A DNA stretch of 64,000 nt, from assembly GCF_014647535.1 (NCBI RefSeq), contig NZ_BMPJ01000001.1:1-64000 (forward strand). Reading direction: 5' to 3'. The notes under the pieces are model-generated. The model was not told the origin of the DNA, made no database searches, and saw only the letters and a program-made list of their open reading frames with translations. The translations under genes and the position numbers were made by a program. The stretch comes from Thermus composti (GTDB lineage: Bacteria; Deinococcota; Deinococci; Deinococcales; Thermaceae). This document shows positions 51,311 to 59,671 of the stretch, piece by piece. Within the stretch, counting starts at the first letter, position 1, and every line of letters starts with the position of its first letter.

Positions 51311-52419
51311 AGCCTTAGCACCTCCTTCCGGTAGCGCTCCGCCAGGCTCGGGCTTTTGAGCACGAGGAGGTTCTCGTTGTTCACCTGGTAGGCCCGGGCG
51401 GAGAAGTTGTAGCTTCCCGTGATGACCCATTCCCCGTCCAGGACCATGACCTTGTGGTGCATGGTGTAGGGGTTGGCGTCCTGGCGCACGGGGACCTTCC
51501 CCTTAAGGAGGGTTTCTTCCCGGCTGCTTCCGAGGTTTCTGCTTTCCAGGAGGACCCGCACCGCGGCGCCCCGCCCTTGGGCCTCGAGGAGGGCCCTTAG
51601 GATTTCCCGGTCGGTGAGGACGAAGGCCGCCACTAAGACCTCCCTTCGGGCCTGGGCGAGGCGTTCCAGGATGGCCTTCCGGGCAAGCGCCCCTCCTTTG
51701 GGGCTGAAGTAGGCCACCCCTTCCACCCCTTCCAGGGCGAAGGCCACGGGCTGGCCTAGGCCCCGCTTTTCGCCCCCGAAAAGGGCGGAAAACTCCCGGG
51801 CGTAGCCTTGGGCCAGGGTGGGGGAGGGGAGGAGGAGGCTGTTTTCGTTGTTGCGGGCGAAGGCGTTCCAGGTCATGTTGGTGCTTCCCGTCCAAAGGGC
51901 CTTCCCGTCCACCACCAGGAACTTGTGGTGCATGAACCCCTCCCCCTCGTCGTAGCAGATGGGGATGCCCACGATTTCCTCGCAGTCTGCGGAGAGGGGC
52001 CTGACCCCTTCCCGGAGCTGGGCGAACCCGACGCGGGGGGGTTCCCGTTCCTGGCCCAAAGCGGCCGCCACCAGGTAGCGGCGGAAGTCCTCCCGGTAGT
52101 CGCTTTCCCCGTAAAGCCGCACCCTCACGCCCCGGGCTTTCGCCCTTAGGAGGCCGTGGGCGATCTCCAGGTCGCGGAACTCGTAGAAGGCCCCCTCGAG
52201 GCTTTCTTTAGCCCCGTCCATGAGGGCAATTAGGCGGGCCTTGGCCCGTTTCCCTTCCTCCGGCATGAAGTAGACCTCGGCCGAGCCCGCCTCCGGGGGG
52301 GCCGGGGCGGGGCCGGGCCGGAGCTCCTGGAAGAGCCAGACCAGGAGGAGGACCAAAAGGAGGAGGTAGCCGGGAAGCCCGGCGATGGTCTTCCTGCCCC
52401 GGCGCCTCCTAGTACCCAA
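51286..52419 (-). CDS. phospholipase D-like membrane-anchored protein
   Basis: The 377-residue protein has an N-terminal transmembrane anchor ([17 protein letters not shown]) and two HKD active sites: [18 protein letters not shown] and [18 protein letters not shown], as needed for a phosphatidyl-enzyme intermediate. Members include cardiolipin synthases, phospholipases and nucleases; the extracytoplasmic PLDc_2 type fits a nuclease or lipid enzyme equally well. TTG 52419 is chosen because it follows AAGGAGGG; it overlaps deoC by 11 bases. Confidence 0.85.
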   Translation of the reverse strand: MGTRRRRGRKTIAGLPGYLLLLVLLLVWLFQELRPGPAPAPPEAGSAEVYFMPEEGKRAKARLIALMDGAKESLEGAFYEFRDLEIAHGLLRAKARGVRVRLYGESDYREDFRRYLVAAALGQEREPPRVGFAQLREGVRPLSADCEEIVGIPICYDEGEGFMHHKFLVVDGKALWTGSTNMTWNAFARNNENSLLLPSPTLAQGYAREFSALFGGEKRGLGQPVAFALEGVEGVAYFSPKGGALARKAILERLAQARREVLVAAFVLTDREILRALLEAQGRGAAVRVLLESRNLGSSREETLLKGKVPVRQDANPYTMHHKVMVLDGEWVITGSYNFSARAYQVNNENLLVLKSPSLAERYRKEVLRLWEAGKPL

Positions 52420-53071
52420 GGTTCCCTCCTTCCCCCGCCACCAGGGCCACCCCGCTGGAGGTGCCAAGCCGCGTGGCCCCGGCCTCCAGGAGCTTTAGGG
52501 CCATCTCCCGGGTGCGGATCCCCCCTGCCGCCTTCACCTGGGCCCGGCCTTGGGCCACCCGGACGAGGAGCTCCACGTCCTCGAGGCTCGCCCCCCGGGG
52601 GCCGAAGCCCGTGGAGGTCTTGAGGAAGTCCGCCCCGCCCCGGATGGCGGTCTCCGCCAGGCCCTCCAGGGCCTCGGGGGAGAAGTACCCCGTTTCCAGG
52701 ATCACCTTGAGCACCGCCTGGGGCACGGCCTGGCGCACGGCCTGGACTTCCCTCTCCACGTAGGCCAGGTCCCCCGCCGAAGCCCTGCCCAGGTGGATCA
52801 CCATGTCTATCTCTTGGGCCCCGCGGGCGTAGGCCAGACTGGCCTCCAGGGCCTTCGCCTCCATCTCCTGGTAGCCCAAGGGGAAGCCCACCACCGTCAC
52901 CAGGCGGAAGGGCGCATGGGGGTAGCGGGCCCGCACCCACCCCACGTAGGAGGGGGGGATGCAGAGGCCATAAAAGCCGTACTCCAGCGCCTCCTCTGCC
53001 GCCTTCGCCACCTCCTCCGGGGTGGCCGTGGGCTTGAGGAGGGTGTGGTCAATGTAGGGGGCGAGGTCCAT
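52409..53071 (-). CDS. deoC: deoxyribose-phosphate aldolase
   Basis: The 220-residue TIM-barrel enzyme has DHTLLKPTAT, the Schiff-base Lys in KVILETGY, the relay TSTGFGPRGA, and KAAGGIRT. It cleaves deoxyribose 5-phosphate to glyceraldehyde 3-phosphate and acetaldehyde in deoxynucleoside salvage. It is the first gene of the minus-strand operon that continues to minC. A TATGAT box eight bases before ATG 53071 drives it. Confidence 0.94.
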   Translation of the reverse strand: MDLAPYIDHTLLKPTATPEEVAKAAEEALEYGFYGLCIPPSYVGWVRARYPHAPFRLVTVVGFPLGYQEMEAKALEASLAYARGAQEIDMVIHLGRASAGDLAYVEREVQAVRQAVPQAVLKVILETGYFSPEALEGLAETAIRGGADFLKTSTGFGPRGASLEDVELLVRVAQGRAQVKAAGGIRTREMALKLLEAGATRLGTSSGVALVAGEGGNLGY

Positions 53072-53079
53072 ACCCTGCC

Positions 53080-53085
53080 ATCATA
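53080..53085 (-). promoter_or_regulatory. -10 box of deoC-minC operon (leaderless)
   Basis: TATGAT on the minus strand ends eight bases before ATG 53071. Confidence 0.5.
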
Positions 53086-53099
53086 CCGAGGCCCCGTGA

Positions 53100-53105
53100 T
53101 AGGAT
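53100..53105 (+). promoter_or_regulatory. -10 box of ychF
   Basis: TAGGAT, 40 bases before ATG 53146. The transcript would begin near 53112, i.e. at the base of the terminator-like hairpin. Confidence 0.4.
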
Positions 53106-53111
53106 GGAAAG

Positions 53112-53134
53112 AGGCCCCGCTTGGGGCTTTTTTT
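53112..53134 (+). terminator. terminator-like hairpin in the ychF leader
   Basis: AGGCCCC (53112-53118), loop GCTT, GGGGC (53123-53127) then seven T (53128-53134): a compact stem of five GC pairs plus weak ends with a perfect T run, between the -10 and the ychF ATG. No gene on the plus strand precedes it. Confidence 0.6.
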
Positions 53135-53145
53135 GAGGTCCGAAG

Positions 53146-54252
53146 ATGCTTGCCGTGGGAATCGTAGGTCTACCCAACGTGGGCAAGTCCACCCTTTTCA
53201 ACGCCCTGACCCGGGCGAACGCCCTGGCCGCCAACTACCCCTTCGCCACCATAGACAAGAACGTGGGGGTGGTGCCCCTGGAGGACGAGCGGCTTTACGC
53301 CCTGCAGAAGGTCTTCGCCAAGGGGGAAAGGGTTCCGCCTGTGGTCCCCACCCACGTGGAGTTCGTGGACATCGCCGGGCTCGTCAAGGGGGCCCACAAG
53401 GGGGAGGGCTTGGGCAACCAGTTTTTGGCCCACATCCGCGAGGTGGCGGCCATCGCCCACGTCCTCCGGTGCTTTCCCGACCCCGAGGTGGTCCACGTCA
53501 TGGGCCGGGTGGACCCCTTGGAGGACGCGGAGGTGGTGGAGACGGAGCTCCTTTTGGCCGACCTTTCCACCCTGGAAAGGCGCTTGGAGCGCCTGAGGAA
53601 GGAGGCTAGGGCCGACCGGGAAAAGCTTCCCCTCTTGGAGGCGGCGGAAAGCCTCTACGCCCACCTCCAGGCGGGAAAGCCCGCCCGCACCTTCCCCCCT
53701 TCCGAGGAACTGGCCCGCTTCCTCAAGGAAACCCCCCTCCTCACCGCCAAGCCGGTGATCTACGTGGCCAACGTGGCCGAGGAGGACCTGCCCGAGGGGG
53801 AGGGGAACCCCCACGTCCGGGCGGTGCGGGAAAAGGCTTTGGCGGAAGGGGCGGGGTTTGTGGTGGTTTCCGCCCGCCTCGAGGCGGAGCTCGCCGAGCT
53901 TCCCCCGGAGGAGGCCAAGGAGCTCCTTTCCGCCTATGGCCTGAAGGAAAGCGGGCTACAGCGCCTGGCCCGGGCGGGCTACGCCGCCTTGGGGCTCATC
54001 ACCTTCTTCACCGCCGGGGAGAAGGAGGTGCGGGCCTGGACCGTGCGCCGGGGCACCAAGGCTCCCGAGGCCGCCGGGGAGATCCACTCGGACATGGAGC
54101 GGGGCTTCATCCGGGCCGAGGTCATCCCCTGGGACAGGCTGGTGGAGGCCGGGGGGTGGGCCAGGGCCAAGGAAAGGGGCTGGGTGCGCCTCGAGGGCAA
54201 GGACTACGAGGTCCAGGACGGGGACGTGATCTATGTCCTCTTTAGCGCCTAG
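53146..54252 (+). CDS. ychF: YchF/OLA1-type ATP/GTP-binding protein
   Basis: The 368-residue P-loop protein has GLPNVGKST, FATIDKNVGVV, VDIAGLVKGAHKGEGLGNQFLAHIR, a coiled-coil insert, the modified G4 motif YVANVAEED, and a C-terminal TGS domain. YchF binds ribosomes, prefers ATP and is linked to stress responses and leaderless mRNA translation in E. coli, which is of interest in a genome rich in leaderless genes. Its own mRNA has a 34-base leader with a terminator-like stem and GAGGTCCGAAG before the ATG. Confidence 0.94.
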   Translation: MLAVGIVGLPNVGKSTLFNALTRANALAANYPFATIDKNVGVVPLEDERLYALQKVFAKGERVPPVVPTHVEFVDIAGLVKGAHKGEGLGNQFLAHIREVAAIAHVLRCFPDPEVVHVMGRVDPLEDAEVVETELLLADLSTLERRLERLRKEARADREKLPLLEAAESLYAHLQAGKPARTFPPSEELARFLKETPLLTAKPVIYVANVAEEDLPEGEGNPHVRAVREKALAEGAGFVVVSARLEAELAELPPEEAKELLSAYGLKESGLQRLARAGYAALGLITFFTAGEKEVRAWTVRRGTKAPEAAGEIHSDMERGFIRAEVIPWDRLVEAGGWARAKERGWVRLEGKDYEVQDGDVIYVLFSA

Positions 54253-54263
54253 GTCTGGGTGGT

Positions 54264-54293
54264 TTGACCTGGGCCCGTTCGTTGGGCTAAAAT
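54264..54293 (+). promoter_or_regulatory. tRNA-Gln promoter
   Basis: TTGACC (54264-54269), 18 bases, TAAAAT (54288-54293); the start would be near 54300, 19 bases before the mature tRNA 5' end. Confidence 0.7.
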
Positions 54294-54318
54294 CCCCTCT
54301 GGGCCTTCGGCCCTTCGC

Positions 54319-54392
54319 TGGGGCGTCGTCTAACGGCAGGACAGCGGACTTTGGATCCGCCGGTGGTGGTTCGAGTCCACCCGCCCCAGCCA
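54319..54392 (+). tRNA. tRNA-Gln (anticodon TTG)
   Basis: A 74-base cloverleaf including encoded CCA. The acceptor stem is TGGGGCG (54319-54325) with CGCCCCA (54382-54388), discriminator G, CCA. The anticodon stem-loop is GCGGA-CTTTGGA-TCCGC, giving anticodon TTG for Gln; the T-arm contains TTCGAGT. U1-A72 is typical of tRNA-Gln. The following 28 bases are T-rich (CTTTCTTTTTC) without a clear hairpin. Confidence 0.95.
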
Positions 54393-54428
54393 TTCTTTCT
54401 TTTTCACAGGTTTTTTGCCAAGGCCGGG

Positions 54429-54434
54429 TAAGCT
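54429..54434 (+). promoter_or_regulatory. -10 box of receiver-like gene (leaderless)
   Basis: TAAGCT ends six bases before GTG 54441. Confidence 0.45.
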
Positions 54435-54440
54435 GGCCCT

Positions 54441-54812
54441 GTGGCGGAGCCGTTCCCCGGTCTCCTTCTCCTGACCCGAAACGAGGCCTTAAGGGCCTAC
54501 GTGGACCTGGTACTCTCGGAGCAGAAACTTTCTTTTCGCCATTTTGACCTGGCCCGGGAGGGGCTTTTCTGGCTTAAGGACCACACCCCCCGCTATATCC
54601 TTTTGGACACCGATTTGGACCTGGACCCCTTCGCCGTGGCTGCCCGTATCCGCCACGTGCGCCGCCTTAAGGAGGTGCCCTTGGCCGTTCTGATCCCTCC
54701 TTCCGAGCGGCTTCGCGCCACCGCGGAGGTGGTCCGGGTGGTCGCCATAGAGAAACCCCTAAGCCGGGAGAAGCTTTTCCACTTCCTGGGCCTTTCCTCG
54801 GCCCTTGGGTAA
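54441..54812 (+). CDS. degenerate response-regulator receiver protein
   Basis: The 123-residue single-domain protein follows the CheY pattern: beta-1 GLLLLTRNEAL, beta-3 YILLDTDLD with the candidate phospho-Asp, beta-4 LAVLIPPSE and beta-5 IEKPLSREKL with the conserved Lys. The acidic pair that binds Mg after beta-1 is replaced by Thr-Arg-Asn-Glu, so phosphorylation may be lost or altered. No output domain is attached. Its 3' end lies just ahead of the PBP1 gene, and a sensor kinase lies 2.8 kb further on. GTG start follows a TAAGCT box. Confidence 0.6.
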   Translation: MAEPFPGLLLLTRNEALRAYVDLVLSEQKLSFRHFDLAREGLFWLKDHTPRYILLDTDLDLDPFAVAARIRHVRRLKEVPLAVLIPPSERLRATAEVVRVVAIEKPLSREKLFHFLGLSSALG

Positions 54813-54815
54813 ACT
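54810..54815 (+). promoter_or_regulatory. -10 box of PBP1 gene (leaderless)
   Basis: TAAACT ends seven bases before GTG 54823 and includes the stop of the receiver-like gene. Confidence 0.45.
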
Positions 54816-54822
54816 GGTGGGC

Positions 54823-56880
54823 GTGCGGGCGCTGCGCCTTTTCCTCTTCCTTCTGGCCGGCCTGGGGACCGGGTCGGGGTTGGGGTTGGGCTATCTGGTC
54901 TACGCCTACACCCGTAACCTCCCCGATCTTTCCCAGTTTGAGCGCCTGCGCCTCACCGCCACCTCCACCCTCTACGCCCGGGACGGCACCCTCCTCGCCC
55001 AGATCGCCAGCGTGGAGGAGGGGCGGGCCATCCACCGGAGCCTGGTGCGCCTAAGTGAGGTCTCCCCGGCGGCGGTGGCGGCCATCGTCTTCTCCGAGGA
55101 CCGCCGCTTCTTTCAGCACTACGGCCTGGATCCGGTGCGCCTTCTGGGAGCCCTTTGGGCCATCCTCCAGGGGGATCTCCAGGGAGGAAGCACCATCACC
55201 ACCCAGGTCATCAAGAACACCCTCCTCAGGGAGCTGGCCCAGGTCCGCACCCTGGAGCGGAAGGTGAAGGAGTGGGCCTTGGCCTTGGAGCTAGAACGGC
55301 GCTACACCAAGAAAGAGATCCTGGAGATGTACCTGAACGTGGTCCCCTGGGGGGGGAACGCCGTGGGGATCAAGGGGGCGGCGGAGGCCTACTTCGGCAA
55401 GGACCCGGCGGCCCTAAGCCTGGCGGAAGGGCTCTATTTGGCCTCCCTCATCCCTGCCCCCAACGCCCGCTACCAGGACCTGAAGGGGGTGCGGGAAAGG
55501 ATGCGCCGCCTCCTGGACGAGATGGTGGCGGAAGGCTGGGTGAGCCGGGAGGTGGCCGAGGCCTCCTGGCGGGAACCTTTGGTGCCCAAGGGGTGGCAGG
55601 CCCGCTACGACGGGGAGGGGAACCTCCTCGAGGCCCGGCTGGTGGACCCGGAGGCCCGCATCCTCAGGCAGGTGGACTTCCGCATGGCCTCCCACTTCGT
55701 TCTGGAGGTGCGCCGCTTTCTGGAGGAGCGCTTCGGTAAGGAGAAGGTCTACGGCGAAGGAGGGCTCCGGGTCTACACCACCTTGGACCCCGGAATGCAG
55801 CAGGCCGCCGAAAGGGCGGCCCGGGAGGCCCGCCTCCCCGAGGGAGCGGACCTGGCCCTCGTGGGCCTGGACCCCGAAACCGGGGAGGTTTTGGCCTTGG
55901 TGGGCGGGGTGCGGCGGGAAAACGACCAGTACAACCGGGCCACCCGGGCCCTCCGGAACCCGGGGAGCGCGGTGAAGCCCTTCGTTTACGCCACCGCCCT
56001 CGAGGCGGGCTGGACCCAGGCCACCTTGGTCCCCGACCGTCCCCTGGAGTTCCCCGACCCGAGCCAGCCCGGAGGGGTTTGGCGGCCCAAGAACTTCTCC
56101 GGGAGGTTTTTGAGCCGGGAGATCACCCTCCGCTACGCCCTGGACCTCTCCCTAAACCTTCCCGCCGTTTACACGGCGAACGCCATCGGGATCCAGCGGG
56201 TGGCCGAGAAGCTCGCCCAGGCCGGCTTCGTGGTCAGGTACCCCACCCTGGCCATCGCCATCGGGGGGGCTTCCATCACCCCTGTGAACCTGGCCGCCGC
56301 CTACGCCGCCTTCGTCAACGGGGGCTACCGGGTGACCCCCCTTTACGTGAAGCGGGTGGAGGACGCCGAGGGCCGGGTTCTCTACGAGGCCTATCCCCAG
56401 AGGCGCCGCCTCTTTAGCCCCCAGGTGGCCTACCAGGGGTGGGACCTCCTCAAGGGATACATCTACGACCTGGGGGAGAAGGGCCTCGCCAAGGGGGCCC
56501 GGATCCCGGGCCGGGTGGTGGGGGGGAAGACGGGCACCACCAACGAGGCCCGGGACCTCTGGTTCGCCGGGGTGACCCGGGGGCTTTCCGCCGTGGTCTG
56601 GGTGGGACGGGACGACAACCAGCCCCTGAGGATGGGGGGAAGGGAGCCCTCTAGCTCCGTGGTCAACCCCCCCATCTGGCGGGCTTTCGTGGCCGAGGCC
56701 CTAAGGGGCCGTCCCGCAGGGGACTTCTCCCCGCCTCCTGGGCTTGTAAAGGCCCGGGTGGACCTCCTCACGGGAAGGCCTTCCCCTCAAGGGGTGGAGA
56801 TGTGGTTCCCCGAGGGCCAGGTGCCCTTCCCGGAGGAGGCCCCTTCCCAAATGGAGGAACCCCATGGAACGACGCCCTGA
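54823..56880 (+). CDS. class A penicillin-binding protein (PBP1)
   Basis: The 685-residue bifunctional enzyme has an anchor (LRLFLFLLAGLGTGSGLGLGY), a GT51 glycosyltransferase with SEDRRFFQHYG, GGSTITTQVIKN and ERKVKEWALALELE, and a transpeptidase with SxxK in GSAVKPF, SxN in LSLNLP and KTG in GGKTGTTNEARD. It polymerises and cross-links peptidoglycan. The GTG at 54823 fits the TAAACT box; the in-frame TTG at 54805 and GTG at 54817 are alternatives. It overlaps the methylase gene by 17 bases. Confidence 0.93.
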   Translation: MRALRLFLFLLAGLGTGSGLGLGYLVYAYTRNLPDLSQFERLRLTATSTLYARDGTLLAQIASVEEGRAIHRSLVRLSEVSPAAVAAIVFSEDRRFFQHYGLDPVRLLGALWAILQGDLQGGSTITTQVIKNTLLRELAQVRTLERKVKEWALALELERRYTKKEILEMYLNVVPWGGNAVGIKGAAEAYFGKDPAALSLAEGLYLASLIPAPNARYQDLKGVRERMRRLLDEMVAEGWVSREVAEASWREPLVPKGWQARYDGEGNLLEARLVDPEARILRQVDFRMASHFVLEVRRFLEERFGKEKVYGEGGLRVYTTLDPGMQQAAERAAREARLPEGADLALVGLDPETGEVLALVGGVRRENDQYNRATRALRNPGSAVKPFVYATALEAGWTQATLVPDRPLEFPDPSQPGGVWRPKNFSGRFLSREITLRYALDLSLNLPAVYTANAIGIQRVAEKLAQAGFVVRYPTLAIAIGGASITPVNLAAAYAAFVNGGYRVTPLYVKRVEDAEGRVLYEAYPQRRRLFSPQVAYQGWDLLKGYIYDLGEKGLAKGARIPGRVVGGKTGTTNEARDLWFAGVTRGLSAVVWVGRDDNQPLRMGGREPSSSVVNPPIWRAFVAEALRGRPAGDFSPPPGLVKARVDLLTGRPSPQGVEMWFPEGQVPFPEEAPSQMEEPHGTTP

Positions 56881-57607
56881 CCTGAGCCGGGTGCGCATCG
56901 TCTTGGTGGAGCCCCAGGAGCCCATGAACCTGGGGGCGGTGGCCCGGGCCATGCGCAACTTCGGGCTTTCCCGGCTTTACGTGGTCAACCCCCCGCCCCG
57001 GGTGGGCCCCCCCTGGGCCAAGGAGGCTTACTGGCTTGCCGTCCACGCCGAAGAGGTTTTGGAGCGGGCGGTGGCCGTGTCCAGCCTGGAGGAGGCCCTA
57101 AAGGGGGTGGCCTTCGTGGTGGCCACCACCGGGAGGCCTCGGGAGGTCTACCCCGCCCCGGTGGTCCCGGCCTGGGAGGTGCCCGGGCACGTCCTAAGGG
57201 TGAAGGGAGAGGTGGCCCTGGTCTTCGGCCGGGAGACCTTTGGCCTCACCAACGAGGAGTTGGAGCCCGCCCACCTCATCGGCACCATCCCCGCCGCCCC
57301 TGAGCAGCCCTCCTTGAACCTGGCCCAGGCGGTGGTGGTCTTCGCCTACGAGCTCTACAAGGAGGCCCTCCGGCAGGAGTGGCGGGCCGGGGAGGACTTG
57401 GCGGAGGTGGAGGCTTTGGAGGGCTTTTTCCAGGACCTGGGCCGCTACATCCTGGAGATCGGCTTCACCGATGAGAACCGCTACCCCTACGCCATGCGCC
57501 GCCTGAGGCGCATCTTCCACAAGGCCCGGCTCACCCCGGGAGAAGTGCAGATGCTCCGGGGGCTTCTCCACCAAAGCCGCTTCGCCCAGGGGAAGAAGGA
57601 TGGCTAG
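56864..57607 (+). CDS. TrmJ-like SPOUT RNA methyltransferase
   Basis: The 247-residue protein has the SpoU motifs: motif 1 EPQEPMNLGAVARAMRNFG, motif 2 ALVFGRETFGLTNEEL, motif 3 SLNLAQAVVVFAYELY, forming the trefoil-knot AdoMet site, with a helical C-extension. This is the TrmJ layout (2'-O-methylation of tRNA position 32), though other TrmH-type targets are possible. It overlaps PBP1 by 17 bases and the kinase by eight, so all three are probably co-transcribed. Confidence 0.88.
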   Translation: MERRPDLSRVRIVLVEPQEPMNLGAVARAMRNFGLSRLYVVNPPPRVGPPWAKEAYWLAVHAEEVLERAVAVSSLEEALKGVAFVVATTGRPREVYPAPVVPAWEVPGHVLRVKGEVALVFGRETFGLTNEELEPAHLIGTIPAAPEQPSLNLAQAVVVFAYELYKEALRQEWRAGEDLAEVEALEGFFQDLGRYILEIGFTDENRYPYAMRRLRRIFHKARLTPGEVQMLRGLLHQSRFAQGKKDG

Positions 57608-59147
57608 CCACAGCGTCTACCGCCTGGTCCGCCTGGCCCAGAAGTTTTTGCCCCCAGCCATCGCCCTGGTGGTGGTGGCCTTTGAGCTCGCCCTTTCCCC
57701 CTTTGATCACACCAGCGCCCTCTTCTGGCTCCGCCTAGGCTTCTACGGCCTGGTGGGGCCCCTGGTCACCTACGCCGTTTTGGAATGGATCGCCCAGGAG
57801 GTCCTGGAGAAGGACCGGGCGGAAAGGGCCCTGGAGGAGGCCAACCGCAGGCTTCTCGCCTCGGGGCGGATCTTCCGCGAGGCCTTGGAAAGCGAGAACC
57901 TGGAGGAGGCCCTCCAAAGGATCGCCCGGGCCTTGGAGGAGACCCTCGGCTACCCCGTGGCCCTCGAGGCCGAGGGGGTGCGCTCGGGGGAGGGGTGCGG
58001 GGGGGTGCGGGTGGACCTCCCCGGTCTCAAGGGGTACCTGGAGGCCTGCCCCCCGGCCCCCGAGCGGGCTTTTCTGGAGGTCCTGGCCCACGAGGTGGCG
58101 GGGGCCCTCCAGTCGGTGGTGGCCCGGAGCCGGGACCTCCTCACCCTCTTTGAGGTGAACCAGGCCCTGAAGGCCGAGGCCAACCTGGACCGGCTTCTGG
58201 AGGGCCTCCTGGAAAAGATCCGCTCCTGGGCCGAGGCCGAGGGGGGCGGGGTCCTCCTCTTGGACGAGGAGGGGTTTCTGGTCCCCCGGGTGGCCCAGGG
58301 GTTTTCCCTCCCGGGCCATCCCTTCCTCCCCGAGGGGCCCTGGAAGGGGGCCTTGGAAGGCCCGGTCTTCGTGGAGGAGGGGGTCCTGGCCCTCCCCTTG
58401 AAGGCCCGGGAGCCGGTGGGGGTTTTGGTCCTTAAGGGGAAGGGGCTTTCCCGAAGGATCCCCTTCCTCTCCTTCCTGGCCTCCCAGGTGGCCCTGGCGG
58501 TGCGGAACGCCCAGGCCTACCTGAAGGCGGAGGAGCTCGCCATCAACGAGGAGCGCACCCGCATCGCCCGGGAGATCCACGATGGCCTGGCCCAAAGCCT
58601 CGCCTTCATGGCCTTGAAGCTGGACCTGGTGGAAAGGCTTCTTTCCAAGGACCGGGAGGCGGCCCTAAGGGCCCTGGCCGAGGTGCGGGAGACCCTGAGG
58701 GCCCAGATCCGGGAGGTGCGCCGGAGCATCTTCGCCCTAAGGCCCATAGACCTGGAGCGCTACGGCTTTTTGGAGTCCCTGCGCCGTTACGCCCAGGCCT
58801 TCGCCGAGCAGGCGGGGTTCCGGGTGGCCCTCTCCCTTCCCGAGGCGGTGGGCCTGAGCCAGGCCAGCGAGCTGGTCCTCTTCCGGGTCCTCCAGGAGGC
58901 CCTCACTAACGCCGCCAAGCACGCAAGGCCCACCCGGGTGGAGGTGGTCTTGGAGCCTTTAGGGGAGCGGGGGGCAAGGCTCCTCGTGCGGGACAACGGC
59001 CGGGGTTTTTCCGCCCCCGAGGCCCAAGGGCTTGGAGGGTTTGGCCTCACCCAGATGCGCGAGAGGGTGGAGGCCCGGGGCGGGCGGTTCTGGGTAGCCT
59101 CGGAGCCGGGGAGGGGGACGGAGGTGGGGGCGGAGCTTCCCTACTAA
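57600..59147 (+). CDS. NarX-type membrane sensor histidine kinase
   Basis: The 515-residue protein has two N-terminal transmembrane segments (PPAIALVVVAFELAL; LGFYGLVGPLVTYAVLEW) with little periplasmic loop, a signalling helix, a GAF-like domain (about residues 180 to 310), a HisKA_3 domain with the phospho-His in EERTRIAREIHDGLAQS, and HATPase with ALTNAAKHA, DNGRGF and GFGLTQMRERV. The minimal sensor region suggests cytoplasmic or membrane sensing through GAF. The NarL-type DNA-binding partner expected for HisKA_3 kinases is not adjacent. Confidence 0.9.
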   Translation: MASHSVYRLVRLAQKFLPPAIALVVVAFELALSPFDHTSALFWLRLGFYGLVGPLVTYAVLEWIAQEVLEKDRAERALEEANRRLLASGRIFREALESENLEEALQRIARALEETLGYPVALEAEGVRSGEGCGGVRVDLPGLKGYLEACPPAPERAFLEVLAHEVAGALQSVVARSRDLLTLFEVNQALKAEANLDRLLEGLLEKIRSWAEAEGGGVLLLDEEGFLVPRVAQGFSLPGHPFLPEGPWKGALEGPVFVEEGVLALPLKAREPVGVLVLKGKGLSRRIPFLSFLASQVALAVRNAQAYLKAEELAINEERTRIAREIHDGLAQSLAFMALKLDLVERLLSKDREAALRALAEVRETLRAQIREVRRSIFALRPIDLERYGFLESLRRYAQAFAEQAGFRVALSLPEAVGLSQASELVLFRVLQEALTNAAKHARPTRVEVVLEPLGERGARLLVRDNGRGFSAPEAQGLGGFGLTQMRERVEARGGRFWVASEPGRGTEVGAELPY

Positions 59148-59172
59148 ATACCCCAAGGAAAAGGAGGGGGGC

Positions 59173-59178
59173 TATGAT
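59173..59178 (+). promoter_or_regulatory. -10 box of LMW-PTP operon (leaderless)
   Basis: TATGAT ends seven bases before ATG 59186 and overlaps an in-frame ATG at 59174. Confidence 0.5.
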
Positions 59179-59185
59179 GGGAGGC

Positions 59186-59671
59186 ATGGACCGCCCCATC
59201 CGCGTCCTTTTCGTCTGCCTGGGCAACATTTGCCGTAGCCCCATGGCCGAGGGCATCTTCCGCAAGCTCCTCAAGGAGCGGGGCCTCGAGGCCTTCTTTG
59301 AGGTGGACTCGGCGGGGACCGGGGCCTGGCACGTGGGCGAGCCCATGGACCCCCGGGCGAGGCGGGTTCTGGAGGAGGAGGGGGCCTACTTCCCCCACGT
59401 GGCCCGGAGGCTAAGCCGGGAGGACGTCCAGGCGTACGATCACATCCTGGTCATGGACCGGGAGAACCTGGAGGAGGTCTTGAGGCGCTTCCCCGAGGCC
59501 CGGGGCAAGGTGCGCCTGGTCCTGGACTTCTTGGGCGGGGGAGAGGTCCAAGACCCTTACTACGGGGACCTCCAGGACTTCCGGGAGGTTTACTGGACCC
59601 TGGAGGAGGCCCTTAAGGCCTTCCTCGAGGCCCATGGACCCGTTAAGCCTTCTCCGGAAGGCCGGGCTTAG
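59186..59671 (+). CDS. low-molecular-weight protein-tyrosine-phosphatase family, probable ribulosamine-phosphate phosphatase
   Basis: The 161-residue phosphatase has the P-loop VCLGNICRSP (Cys and Arg) and the general-acid Asp in QDPYYGDLQDF. It shares a transcript with the fructosamine-kinase homologue, overlapping it by 38 bases. As I recall, the T. thermophilus LMW-PTP encoded next to its FN3K homologue dephosphorylates ribulosamine 5-phosphates far better than tyrosine phosphates, pointing to glycation repair rather than protein-Tyr signalling. ATG 59186 is chosen over 59174 because of the -10 box. Confidence 0.88.
   Translation: MDRPIRVLFVCLGNICRSPMAEGIFRKLLKERGLEAFFEVDSAGTGAWHVGEPMDPRARRVLEEEGAYFPHVARRLSREDVQAYDHILVMDRENLEEVLRRFPEARGKVRLVLDFLGGGEVQDPYYGDLQDFREVYWTLEEALKAFLEAHGPVKPSPEGRA

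Noticed and set aside
51311-51430. long N-terminal extension of Maf
   Set aside because: It is the shifted frame of the phospholipase-D-like gene, has no Maf similarity, and the ribosome site points to TTG 51310.
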